DNA of 64,000 nt, taken from positions 303,094,150 through 303,158,149 of the forward strand of contig NC_064619.1 in assembly GCF_023898315.1 (NCBI RefSeq). Reading direction: 5' to 3'. The position numbers and the translations under genes were made by a program. This document shows, in pieces, positions 1-10,040 of the stretch; position 1 is the first letter of the stretch; each line of letters opens with the position of its first letter. Source of the stretch: Schistocerca nitens (taxonomy: Eukaryota; Arthropoda; Insecta; Orthoptera; Acrididae). The notes below the pieces were generated by a model. That model saw only the letters and a list, made by a program, of their open reading frames with translations, was not told where the DNA came from and did no database searches.

Positions 1-1910
1 GATTAAGGTGCTGATGGATATGGTGGGAGAGGATGGATTCAAAGACCTTACTAAAGATGGAGGTGACACAGATGGGACGATAGGAAGAGGCAACAGAAGG
101 GGGTTTGTTGGGTTTGAGGAATAAGAGGATGTGAGAAGTCTTCCACAGCTGGTAGAGAGGATGACGTTATAGAGATGGGCAAGGACAGTCGGGAAGGAAT
201 AGGGGCTGTCTCTAAGGTGGCGGTAGGTGACACAGTACTGACCAGGGGCAGTGTTGCATTTGGACAGGAGAATAAGATTAATGTCTTGTGCTGTGATTGG
301 AGTGTTGATGTCAAAGGGGGGCAACTGCCCCAAGTACTGGAGACTAGGAGCAAGTGGAGCAACTGAGGTATCGGCACGTTCCTTGACGATGGGGAAAAGA
401 GAATAATCAAAGTGGGGATCATCTGGTATGGAGAAGACCTCAGAAAGGTAGGAAGTGAAGTGGTTGGCCTCTTGAGGTTGTCAGGAAGGGGGCAGTCGTT
501 ATTGATAAGGGGATAGTGGGGAGTGGAATGGGAACCAGTAAGGCGATGGAAGGCGGACCAGTACTTGGAGGAGTTGATAGAGAGGGTGGCATTGAGTCAT
601 GTGCATATCTGGCGCCAGTCTCGGCGTTTCGTTGCTGTAATAAGATTCCGTACATGTCACTGTATTTACCGGTGGTGTTGGAGTGTATCCCTGCCACGAG
701 TGCGCAGGAAGGAGCGATAGAGGCGGCGGGATTCATGGAGGAGGAAGACAGCCGGCAGAGGGAGAGTGGGACGGTGGGGGTGGATGGTTTTAGTAGGTAC
801 ATGGGCATCCACAGTGTCAGTAATTACCTTCTGAAGGAAAGATGAGGCGTGGATGATGTCGTCAGGATGGCGATAGGTAAGAGGGTGACTTTCGACCTGG
901 GTGGTGATGGACTCCTGGTAGGCATCCCAGTTGGCATGGTGGTAGTCATGTATGACCTTGGGACGGGGTGCAGGGTGGGGAGCCCGAGGGGGGCTGTGAG
1001 CAGACGTTTTGGTGAGAAGGATGCTACCTGTGGGGTCAAGGATGGCGATGGCCAACCAAGTAGTGTGGGGGAGGCAATGACAATGTCTAGAGTGATGTCA
1101 CTTTTGGGTCAGGTGTGCTGGGGAAGGGGAACAAGGTCACCTTGGATCATGAACAGGAACTGAGCAGCTATTGATGTTGAGGTCGGCGGCAATCACATAG
1201 GTGGAGAAGGTGTGGTCTATGTGCGAGATGAAGTCATAAGGAGGAGGAACAGTGGAGTGGACATAGATGGTAGCACAGGTAATGGCGAGGGAGGGGAAGA
1301 AGACGCTGAAGATAAGGTGTTCTGTGGGGTCATTGAGGAGAGGTTGTGGCTGGACTGGGATACGCTTAAGGTGGCGAATCGCAACTCCACCCTGCGCACG
1401 AGGACCAGGAGTGTTAGTGCGGTGGAGGATATAGGGAGAGGTGTGGATAGAATGGTGGGGCTGGAGAAAGGTTTCGTTAGAAGAAGGTGACGACCTGATG
1501 GCGGGAGAGTGTGTGCATGAGTAGGTATTTATTGGAGCAGAAGGAGCGAATGTTCTGGAAGAGGATGTGATGCTCGTGCCGCCCCATGGTGGGAAGAGAG
1601 GGGGGGAAGAGAGGGAAGGGAAGTGGCTTAAACCAGGGTGTTGAGGCGGGTGAAGGTGAAGTGGGCTTGGCTGTGGGAGTAAGTGGCAAAGGTGTTCAGG
1701 TGGAAAACGGAGCAAGCGGCAAGGGAGATTTGTTGGAAAGTGGGGGCACTGAAAAGGGTGAATGTTTTGGAGTACAACGGTAAGGAAATGGATGATGTCC
1801 TCAGCTGTGGGAGGTGGATGCAGGGAGTTGTTGGGGTGGACAGGGGGATCAACGGGACAAACAGGGGCTGTAAGCTCAGGGGTGGCTGGAGGGGGTTTGG
1901 GAGTTAATGA
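1..1910 (-). mobile_element. Jockey/I-type non-LTR retrotransposon (LINE), degenerate, cut by window edge
   Basis: A LINE read on the minus strand. About 1910-1628 gives the C-terminus of an ORF1 (gag-like) protein, proline-rich and ending FTFTRLNTLV. ORF2 starts near 1587 (MGRHEHHILFQNIRS) with an APE-type endonuclease. After a frameshift near 1490 it continues through NETFLQPHHS, GGVAIRHLK and the AADLNINS block typical of this nuclease. From about 1050 down to 1 the linker and the start of the reverse transcriptase region are readable, including NHFTSYLSEVFS. The RT catalytic core lies outside the window. Frame changes and stops show it is inactive. ORF1 followed by ORF2 with an APE nuclease suits the Jockey or I clades; the clade is inferred. 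The + strand ORFs here are antisense shadows. Confidence 0.75.
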
Positions 1911-2166
1911 AAGTGCTAAATCATAAGTGAATGAAAAAAATGAATGGTCGCCAGCCCAGTTAGGCACATTAATTTGGAAATATATGTTTAAGAAAATTGA
2001 ATATTGGTTATTGAAGTTACTTTCGTTGATATTTCCCTTTGAAGAGCACACAGAATACAAACTGACGCAGTGCACTCTGAACTGTTACTGCATGAAGTGC
2101 AGAACTCAATTTGGACATGAGGGGCTTTTATCTTAACAGATATGAAAAAAACAAATAAAGGTGAAT

Positions 2167-2642
2167 TGTGGTGTCACCGCTAGACACCACACTTGCTAGG
2201 TGGTAACTTAAATCGGCCGCGGTCCTGTAGTACATGTCGGACCCGCGTGTCGCCACTGTGTATTCGCAAACGTAGCGCCACCACAGGGCAGGTCACAAGA
2301 CACGGACTTCACCTCGCCCCAGTTGTACGGACGACATAGCTTGCGACTAGACCTACCAAGTATTCCTCTCATTTGCCGAGAGACAGATTAAATAGCCTTC
2401 AGCTAGTCCATCGCTACTACCTAGCAAGGCGCCATGTGTATCATTGCTAATTGCTTACTACTATGCAAGAGATGTATTTCAACAAGAACAAGACTACATT
2501 AAAGTTAAGTATATTAAAATCTCTCTTCTTTTCTTTATAGTTTTTCATCCAGTCTCCTGTTTCAGAATTTACGCCCGTCTGCGTTAGTTTCGCGTGCACC
2601 TAGCCACTCATTGTGTCGAGACCTTAGGGAATCGACACAACA
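2167..2642 (+). mobile_element. Solo LTR of a Gypsy-type retrotransposon
   Basis: Starts TGTGGTGTCACC and ends CACAACA. It is flanked by a perfect 5-bp target duplication TGAAT at 2162-2166 and 2643-2647. It is a diverged relative of the LTRs of the provirus at 23880-32692: the first 60 bases and the stretch with CTAGCAAGGCGCCATGT are clearly shared. No internal sequence remains, so it is best explained by LTR-LTR recombination. The orientation is opposite to the provirus. Confidence 0.88.
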
Positions 2643-3769
2643 TGAATAATACCACAAATACACTGTTTAAACTCCTCTACATATATCAGTTTTCTTTAGT
2701 AACAGTAATAGTTCAATTTTCTTTCTAATATGTGGAGAATATGATGGGGACCCATAAACTAGTATAGATTTACTAGTCAATGCTCTCTAATTATTACAGT
2801 AGAAAAGTCTAATTCAAAAAGCTAATCATTCACTTTACTTTGACCAGTTCATAATTTACTTTGCATGGCAGTAAAATAAAACTGTGGGATTAATTAACTT
2901 CAAAAAAGGAACCATTCATGATAGAAATCAGAAACACACTATTTTTAAAATGAGCTTAACTTATTTGCCTTTTTATCACCTGCGAAGCAGGTATTCTAGA
3001 CCGTTATATTTACACAATATTGCACCTTAATCCTACAAAACTATATTTTGCAATAAACTAAGGATACTTTAGCAAGAGCCTATCCAGCTTCACTTTTGTG
3101 GTTTTAACTTTAAGTTTTACTATTACTTTTACATTATGCAAAATATCAGTTTTAAACACTTGAATAGAAGAATTGTTCATTTAAATCAGGATACTCGGTT
3201 TTAGTAGCACTTGAGCGCGTCAGCTCGAGTACTGAATATACTAATGAATAAGTTATGGAGGCAGCCACTCTGACAGGAACACTAATGGAGGAAATCCTCT
3301 TAAGGGTGTCCAGGTAGGTTGGCAATTACTATTTTAAAAGCTGTAAAATTTATTCAAACGAAAGGTACTGTTTATCAGATACCGTTGGGAATATACATTT
3401 GTAAAAAAATATGGCTTGTAGGTTACACATTTCCATCCATTTTATAAGAAAGATTTCTAAAAATGTTAATAGTTTCAAGAAAATAATCATTCTTTTTAAA
3501 AAAAAGTGTACCTCAAAATAATTAACTGCCTACATTATTCTATGTACGTAAGGTTGTAATTTATTTTGAATTCACAACGTTAAAATATGCATATTACTCA
3601 AATAAGTGTATCTTGTAATTCTGAACGAATTCTGGCAAGTAGAAGCTGAGAGAAAGCACACTCTATTCTTAAAAAATACAATTAACGGGAAACAGCCATT
3701 AAAATTGTCAGTACATTGAAGCTCCATAAAATGGGTTTTCTGCGTTCTCTTCCATCTCATATTGAAATG
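2643..3769. other. No identifiable gene or repeat
   Basis: AT-rich sequence with stops in all frames. I see no splice-bounded ORF, tRNA or known repeat. ORFs here are short and resemble nothing I know. Confidence 0.5.
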
Positions 3770-4087
3770 TCATTTTTTCTGCTCATCTGTGGTGTCTCGG
3801 CCCTGTTTTAAAATCTCTAAAGCTCTATCTGATCCCCTTACTCTTCCTTTATCTATATTTAACATTTTATTAACTGTACAACGACGAATATTTCCTTCAC
3901 TGAATGTTGCCACTGCGTAAAAGACATCAAAATGTAGGGCACTAATTGACACGAGCACTGTATTGAGAATTCTGGTCCATATTACACTCTTGATAGACTC
4001 GTTAGGATTATGGGTCCTGCCGTGAGGACGTTTCTTCAGTAGTCTTACGTCTGATAAATATCTGAAAGTTTCTTTCAAGATCTCCAC
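3770..4087 (-). pseudogene. Unidentified 105-aa ORF, possibly transposon-derived
   Basis: An open minus-strand frame of 105 residues containing HNPNESIKSVIW and FDVFYAVATFSEGN. An HNPNES-W pattern followed by a D/G-Y/F-DAV block is, from memory, found at the C-terminus of insect proteins that often derive from transposons. I cannot name the family. No intact upstream part of such a protein was found between 4088 and 5689. It could be the final exon of an old element or of a host paralogue. The lysine-rich end and in-frame stop suit a true C-terminus. Confidence 0.35.
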
Positions 4088-5689
4088 TATGAGGAAAGGT
4101 ATAGCTCGTTTGTGAATAAATTTCTCGCCATTTTGCTGTGGTCTGTGGTATTTGCATCATGATTCACTTCCCGGAGGGCCACGGCCATAAATAGGCTTAT
4201 GTCTGTTGAAGAGAGGTAAGCAAAACTGCTCATACAGCTTTTCTAATATTTTCTACACTACTAACAGTTTTCCTGATTACCATGTCATAATAATTTTGGT
4301 TTTTGTCGATGATAGATTCTGTAGCCTGTTCTTACTATCGAATGCTCTGCTATCGACCACTTCCTTTCCCTTTTATGCATTTTTATAGGGGTAATGAGGA
4401 CTGTGTCACCAAGCAATGAAGGACAGAAGATCAATTCGTTGCAGCGCATATTCAGGGCGGCGGAGACCAATGGCCGACGGAAGCTACTAAGAGCTGCCCT
4501 ACTTATCACCACTTTGAACAGACTTTCTTCGCCAAATATTAGTCAGGATGCAATCAGGAATGACTGGGAAAACAATCAGGAATGACGTGTTCAACTCTGA
4601 GGTCTACAAGCACACAGGGTAATTTAACCAAATATTTCGAGAGGTATATTAAGAAAACTCCGTATTGGGACCATCCTATAGCTACAAGACGTGCTGAGGG
4701 CTCTAAAGGCGAAGTTATCTGTCACTGTTCAGGAGAACTTAATTACAGTAACAGATCATGACTTAGAATATTTTTATTTACTCCTGGATTCAATAGATTT
4801 GATTCAGGAGGACGCTGCGATTAGTTCTGGCAACGGTGGGCTACCAACTGAAAATTCAGAAGGTCACGGCCACAACAGTGCAGAGTGCTCTTCAAGGTGG
4901 ACACTGTGGTTTAACTTCTCTCCCCATTAAATTGAAGTTACATGTAGTTACTTGAATGGAAACTTTAGGACAAGAGAAATCCCTTTCCCAGTATTTTAAT
5001 ACAAATGTCTCCCACACTCCCAGATATACATTTAATTCCTAACGGAATTGTCAAGTCCATATAATAAAATGATTAGACAGTTACATTTCATAATCACACT
5101 TTGTCTGCCTCTCGATGACGAAGTCAGCATCTGGAATAAAATTTTTGTGGCTCTGCAGAATTCCGACAATCGTCGACTCTGAAAATCGTACGCCATGGGG
5201 CAGCCGTCTTGGGTGTTACGACGTACTCACTTTGCAGCTTGGGAATCAGTGTCCAAGTTGGGTATTATTTTCGATAAAAGACCAAAAATGAATGTCTCAA
5301 AGTAGAGCATAAACGATCGTGATGCAGGCTTTAGTGAGTTCCCAGGATACAAAGTCCCCGACGAGTTAAAACACACCAAATAATGTTCCTTGCCACAGAC
5401 AATGCAGAAGTTAAAATAACCAAAGAATTAACGTACCTTTTTCATTCATGAAATTATATTTTTTTATAAATCATCTTTATAGCAACGTTTCAGCATGCAT
5501 CATCCTCTTGTATGTGATGAATTGTTATCACAATTAATCAAATTACATTCCGTATTCAAAATGGCAGCTCACAACAATCGCGCTTTTTACAGTTCCGCCT
5601 CAGTCCGATTCTCCGCGATTGCTAAATCAGAAGTAAGCAAGTGGATATAGTACATGTAATGCTCCGCATTCTGTCCACAGAGTTTGTAT
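4088..5689. other. No identifiable gene
   Basis: Short ORFs only (for example 4691-4930 on +) and none is recognised. On the minus strand at 5481-5510 there is a GATGATGCATGCTGAAACG stretch that weakly resembles the hammerhead-like motifs elsewhere in the window. Confidence 0.45.
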
Positions 5690-6306
5690 ACCACGAGTCA
5701 GAGATAATCTATCTCTCGCAATCGTAATGAGTCTTTGATCCTCCGTATACGCTGAAGAGTCGAAGAAATTGGTACATCTGCTTAATTTCGTGTAGGGCCC
5801 CCGAGAGCACTATTACAAGGGGTTGGAGATCTCTGAAGACGTCCTTGATATGCTCAATAATGTTCATGTCTTAGGATCTTGGTGACTAGCTAAAGTGTTT
5901 AAACCCAGAAGAGAGTTCCTGGAGCCACTCTGTAACAATTCTGGGCATGTGGGGTGTCGCATTGTCCTGCAAGAATTTCCCAAGTCCGTCGCAATGAACA
6001 ATGGATATGAATGGATGCAGGTGATGAGAGACAGGATGCTTGCGTACGCATCACCTGTCAGAGTCATATCTAGAGGTATCAAGGGTCCCATATCACTCCA
6101 ACTGCGTGCGCCCCTACAGAGCCTCCACCGGCTTGAACAGTCCCCTGCTGACATGCAGGGTCTACGAATTTCCCGAGGTTGTCTCCATACCCGTAAACGT
6201 CCATCAGCTCGATACAATTTGAAACGAGACTAGTCCGACCAGGCAACATGTTTCCAGTCATCAACAGTCGAATGTCGGTGTTGACGGGTCCAGGCAAGAC
6301 GTAAAG
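5690..6306 (-). pseudogene. Tc1-type transposase, catalytic-domain fragment
   Basis: Read on the minus strand from about 6306 it gives a Tc1-like DDE domain in shifting frames: TRQHRH, a WKHVAWSD block (first catalytic Asp, then an in-frame stop), YRADGRLRVWRQP, a PACQQGTVQAGGGSV block, then DMGPLIPLDMTLTGDAYASI. The later part is too worn to show the second Asp and the Glu clearly. It begins abruptly inside the protein, next to a 36-bp inverted repeat, and lacks the DNA-binding N-terminus. A fragment carrying that N-terminus, same strand, lies at 16590-16990. Not functional. Confidence 0.75.
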
Positions 6307-6309
6307 CTC

Positions 6310-6345
6310 AGTAATTGTCAGTGTCAATGAAATTCACCAATAGCC
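6310..6345 (+). repeat. 36-bp inverted repeat, left copy
   Basis: Runs from AGTAATTGTCAG to AATAGCC. It matches the reverse complement of 16545-16580 at 32 of 36 positions, and all four differences are transitions. It abuts the Tc1 catalytic fragment. The partner abuts the Tc1 N-terminal fragment. Confidence 0.7.
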
Positions 6346-6436
6346 ATGTAACTTAAGATATGATTTTATTTTATTGTGATGGCTACCATTAGTTTACTTC
6401 CGGGCTGAGAGGCCGTGGTCGATCTGTAAAACTTCT

Positions 6437-6484
6437 TCTTCCTGATATTTCGTTGCCAACTGCGGGCAACATCTTCCGAGGAAG
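6437..6484 (-). other. Hammerhead-ribozyme-like motif (Penelope-type), degenerate
   Basis: On the minus strand: stem I CTTCCT/AGGAAG; core CGGAAGA (consensus CUGANGA, one mismatch at U4); a 6-bp stem II GTTGCC/GGCAAC; then GAAA, ATAT and C. Penelope-like elements are known to carry minimal hammerheads with a very short stem III, and a minus-strand Penelope-like ORF ends at 9774. The mutated core U argues against present activity. Confidence 0.45.
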
Positions 6485-7360
6485 AAAGAACGTACATGTA
6501 GTTGACATCAGGGTGCACAAAGCAAGCTTACAGAAAGTGACGGGTAATCATAACAGCGCTCTCAAACATGAAAGTATTGGCGTTAAACCAAATCTCCGTG
6601 TACATCCAGCACAATAGGCTAAAAAATGTTTACGTATTTATTAGTAGTAAAACTATTTAACACCATAGATGTACAAGAGCACACGCCAAAAAACATTAAA
6701 AAGATCAGAACTAGACAATGTACTATCAGGAGCTCCTTTGAAACAAAGCTAGTCTTTTTTATATAAAATCCTATAAAATTCTTATAGATGAGAAAACCAC
6801 AAGTATATATGAGGACCAATCTTCATTTAAAGTAAAATATAACACAGCAACATATGAAGTACAATAGTAGCATATTTACAACGTAGGTACTATCACAGAT
6901 GATGATATAATAAGTTCTCACAGTATCAAACAACGACGCAAAACCCAACGGCAGTAGACATATTAAGAGAAAAATAGCGTGCAAAGAGAACGATAAGAAT
7001 ATTCACGAAAACCTTGTGGGTCCAGGTTATACAGCAAAACGAAATAAAAATATATGATTTGGTTTCCTTTATGTCACTAAACAGGTCAGCATTACCACAG
7101 TAAAACAAACTAACAAGGATTTAAAACCCTACTTAACCAAGGGGTGTCCTCCTCGTTCTCAGCAGACAATGTCATACTATTTCCCTGGGATTGTAAGGCA
7201 ATATCCTAACAACCTACCTGTGGATGACAAACCCGTCTAAATTATAAGACATAGCAAGTTGTGTCGCGAGAGGGAGCGTGGGATTGGAAAAAGATAAAAG
7301 GTAAATGAGTGTGCAAAGACCACCATATCATCAAGCTTGAAGCCCACAAAGTAGGTAACA
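6485..7360. other. No identifiable gene
   Basis: AT-rich sequence with short ORFs lacking recognisable motifs. It may be 3' non-coding sequence of the minus-strand Penelope-like element, but nothing in it proves that. Confidence 0.4.
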
Positions 7361-7372
7361 TCATCTAACTCC

Positions 7373-7636
7373 AGAATGAGATTTTCACTCTGCAGCGGAG
7401 TGTGCGCTGATATGAAACTTCCTGGCACATTAAAACTGTGTGCCGGACCGAGACTCGAAATCGGGACCTTTGTCCTTCGCGGGTAAGTAAAAGGTAGAAG
7501 ACGAGGTACTGGCAGAAGTAAAGCTTTGAGGACGGAGCGTGAGTCGTGCTCGGGTAGAGCACTTGCCCGCGAAAGGCAAAGGTTCCGAATTCGAGTCTCG
7601 GTCCGGCACACAGGTTTAATCTGCCAGGAAGTTTCC
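7373..7636. mobile_element. Short retroposon with two inverted tRNA-like arms
   Basis: A 264-bp unit flanked by a perfect 12-bp target duplication TCATCTAACTCC at 7361-7372 and 7637-7648. Its arms (about 7414-7490 and 7560-7635) are reverse complements. Each reads GAAACTTCCTGGCA outward-in, then a tRNA-like box B (GAGACTCGAA) and a CCTTTGCCTTTCGCGGG-type anticodon-arm segment. The right arm read on + resembles a tRNA: GTAGAGC D-arm remnant, GCCCGCGAAAGGC anticodon arm, TTCGAGTCTCGG T-arm. The long duplication suits LINE-driven retroposition more than a MITE. Confidence 0.7.
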
Positions 7637-7971
7637 TCATCTAACTCCTTGAACACCAAAATACATCTCTAGTAAAAACATCACAACGTTCTCACTAAGC
7701 TGTGTGGAAAAGTAAGGACAACGCTGACACGCCGATAAACTAGCCTGGTCCTAATCACACTCGTAAGTTGTAGTATCGAATTCCCACAAGTGAACTGGGG
7801 AATGTGTCAATTTGGGTCTAGAAACGCAACTGGCTAAAAGGTGGAAACTGACAATAGATAACACCAACTGCCAACATAAGGAAGTAGTAAAATATTTCAC
7901 TGTCCTAAGTATAAAAGTAGCGTATAAGATAACAAGAAACCGAAAAACTGGGCACTAATGAAAACATGTTG

Positions 7972-8166
7972 GCCGGCCGGTGTGGCCGAGTGGTTCTAGG
8001 CGCTTCAGTCCCGGAACCGCGCTGCTGCTACGGTCGCAGGTTCGAATCCTGCCTCGGGCATGGATGTGTGTGATGTCCTTAGGTTAGTTAGGTTTAAGTA
8101 GTTCTAAGTTCTAGGGGACTGATGACCTCAGATGTTAAGTCCCATAGTACTCAGAGCCCTTTTTTT
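7972..8166 (+). mobile_element. tRNA-derived SINE, family A, copy 1
   Basis: Starts GCCGGCCGGTGTGGCCGAG. The tRNA-like head has box A (TGGCCGAGTGG) and box B (GGTTCGAATCC), followed by a tRNA-unrelated body (CCTTAGGTTAGTTAGG, GATGACCTCAGATGTTAAG) and a T-rich end. A perfect 12-bp target duplication GAAAACATGTTG lies at 7960-7971 and 8167-8178. It is a full-length reference copy for the other four in the window. It is not a functional tRNA gene. Confidence 0.92.
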
Positions 8167-8178
8167 GAAAACATGTTG

Positions 8179-9690
8179 CCTACCAGGAGAGTAGACTGCC
8201 ATAAAGCGGGATACAAAGAGTTGCACAAAAGACCCAAATCCATCAATTCACATGAAGATGACATAATGTATGCCTAAGCCAAACAAATCAGAGCGTTACA
8301 GCACGGCTCAAAAAGTACATGCATACTAAGATTCATAGACAACAAATTTATAGGTGAAGGAAAATCTATATTGGCGGAAACATAATGGTCAATTTATATA
8401 AAGGCTTATATTAATATAGAGGTACATAAATATGTCATCTAAAGAAGAACCGACAAAATAACAATATGAAATTTACGAAATAAGTCTCTGAAATGATGTA
8501 TGACTTGACACTGAAGTGACCAATTCATCATGGGTTATTCTAACTAAAACGGTAATAAAGTTATGACAGAGAACGCCTCACTGGAATACGAGTCGCTAAT
8601 AAACTACGTGTCTCACTAACATAACCGACTACGTCACGGTGGAACTCCTCTAAAGCCTAGTATCGGCAAATATGCATCGTCAAAGAGTTGATGGAAGCCT
8701 AAACAGTGACAGCAAGGTAGGTATTCACAACCAAAACCATAAAACCACCATTATAGGTCAAATCGATCTCTTATGTTACAAGCACTTGTACAAAATGGTC
8801 TCTCTGGACTAATGATAGGGACACCCACTGACAAAGACAACCATGTGAAGGACAAATTTATCTGTACTTAAAAGGAACGTCATACGTTGACCAGTAATAG
8901 TAAAATGCAATGCAGAAACCTATTCGACCTCAAGTCAAGACTACTTCAACACAGGAAATACAATATTTCTAACTTAACCCAAATGATTTGGTCCAATTAT
9001 GCAATAGAGAAACACAAAAGTGCTACACCATTACTGAAATCGACACATGAAAATTATAATCATCAGACTACGGTAACACTACTGTTGGTAGCGAAAAACG
9101 AAAACATACATCAGTAAAAACTAAGGTTAACACCTCAGCTGTCACCCTATCCCATTTAACAGGTGTTAAAACAACAGTATTAACACATTACATGTAGATG
9201 GAGTCATCACAATGAAAAGAAAGAGCACGACCGTAATGTAAATAATACACCACACATCTTACAATAAAATCGGTATGGAATTGTGTCAGTAAAGACACAG
9301 TAACCATTCAACAAAAAGCTATATCAAGTGACATATAATGAAGGAATCCTATCTCTGTCAAGATGCGTACAATAATAAAATAATTACTATACCTCAACCT
9401 AACCATAACACCCCAGTGACGCTATATTGCTCCAAAACTACTAAGAACATCACTATCCGTTTCGTCATATCAGTAGGTGCCATAGAGCATAAATTATTCA
9501 CCATATGCACCTTTCCACATAAACCCAAACGTCATATAGGGCCTGAAATCTCTGGATATCGTCAATTCAATTTAAAACCACAAAGCAGTCAAGAATTAAC
9601 ACGATAAGGTGCTGTCCATTTAGTGTCAAACATGAAATTTACGTACACCCATTAATTCCAACTTATAACCTCCAATGGCCAACTAAGATC
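8179..9690. other. No identifiable gene
   Basis: AT-rich. The short ORFs at 8887-9117 and 9338-9607 show no domain, signal peptide or motif that I recognise. Confidence 0.45.
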
Positions 9691-9773
9691 ATTTTTTTTC
9701 TTTTTTCCCTACAGAAACCTAGGAGATGTACAGGGAAACTATATAATCTTTCTTCCAGATTCCAGAATTCAAT

Positions 9774-10040
9774 TCACAACATGTTGTGAAACATTTCAAA
9801 AAAGAACTTATTCTTTGATTCCGTTTGCTCACTTAAAAGATTCCTATGTTCTTCAAGAAGATACATCGTCCCATCTTTATCAATGATGCGTAATATCTCT
9901 AGATGGTAATTCATATCTAAAATTTTATGTTTTGTCGTTCGCAAGTCTTCCTTAAAAGTAGGATGCTTGATGGTATGCAGAGCTGTAAGCTGTCGAAATC
10001 TTTCTTTGAAAGTTCTACCATTTTGCCCAGTATACATTAC
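9774..10040 (-). pseudogene. Penelope-like element, C-terminal GIY-YIG endonuclease part
   Basis: The 87-residue frame begins YTGQNGRTFKERFRQL, the core of the GIY-YIG nuclease found at the C-terminus of Penelope-like retroelements (usual form YIGQTGR-FK-R--EH). It ends in a hydrophobic tail before the stop at 9774. It is the continuation of the RT part at 15383-16515: that part stops at CNDCGVM, and ATG TAT ACT here continues it. The 5.3 kb between is two RTE insertions. Glu replacement and frame breaks mean no activity. Confidence 0.8.

Noticed and set aside
1-1910. + strand Gly/Val-rich ORFs as a host gene
   Set aside because: The minus strand reads as a LINE; the + frames are its shadows.
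7552-7611. A tRNA gene on the + strand
   Set aside because: It is one arm of an inverted retroposon with a 12-bp target duplication; the acceptor stem and U33 are missing.
8107-8130. CTGATGA in the family A SINE as a hammerhead core
   Set aside because: No GAAA and no stem II follow; it is simply part of the SINE body.
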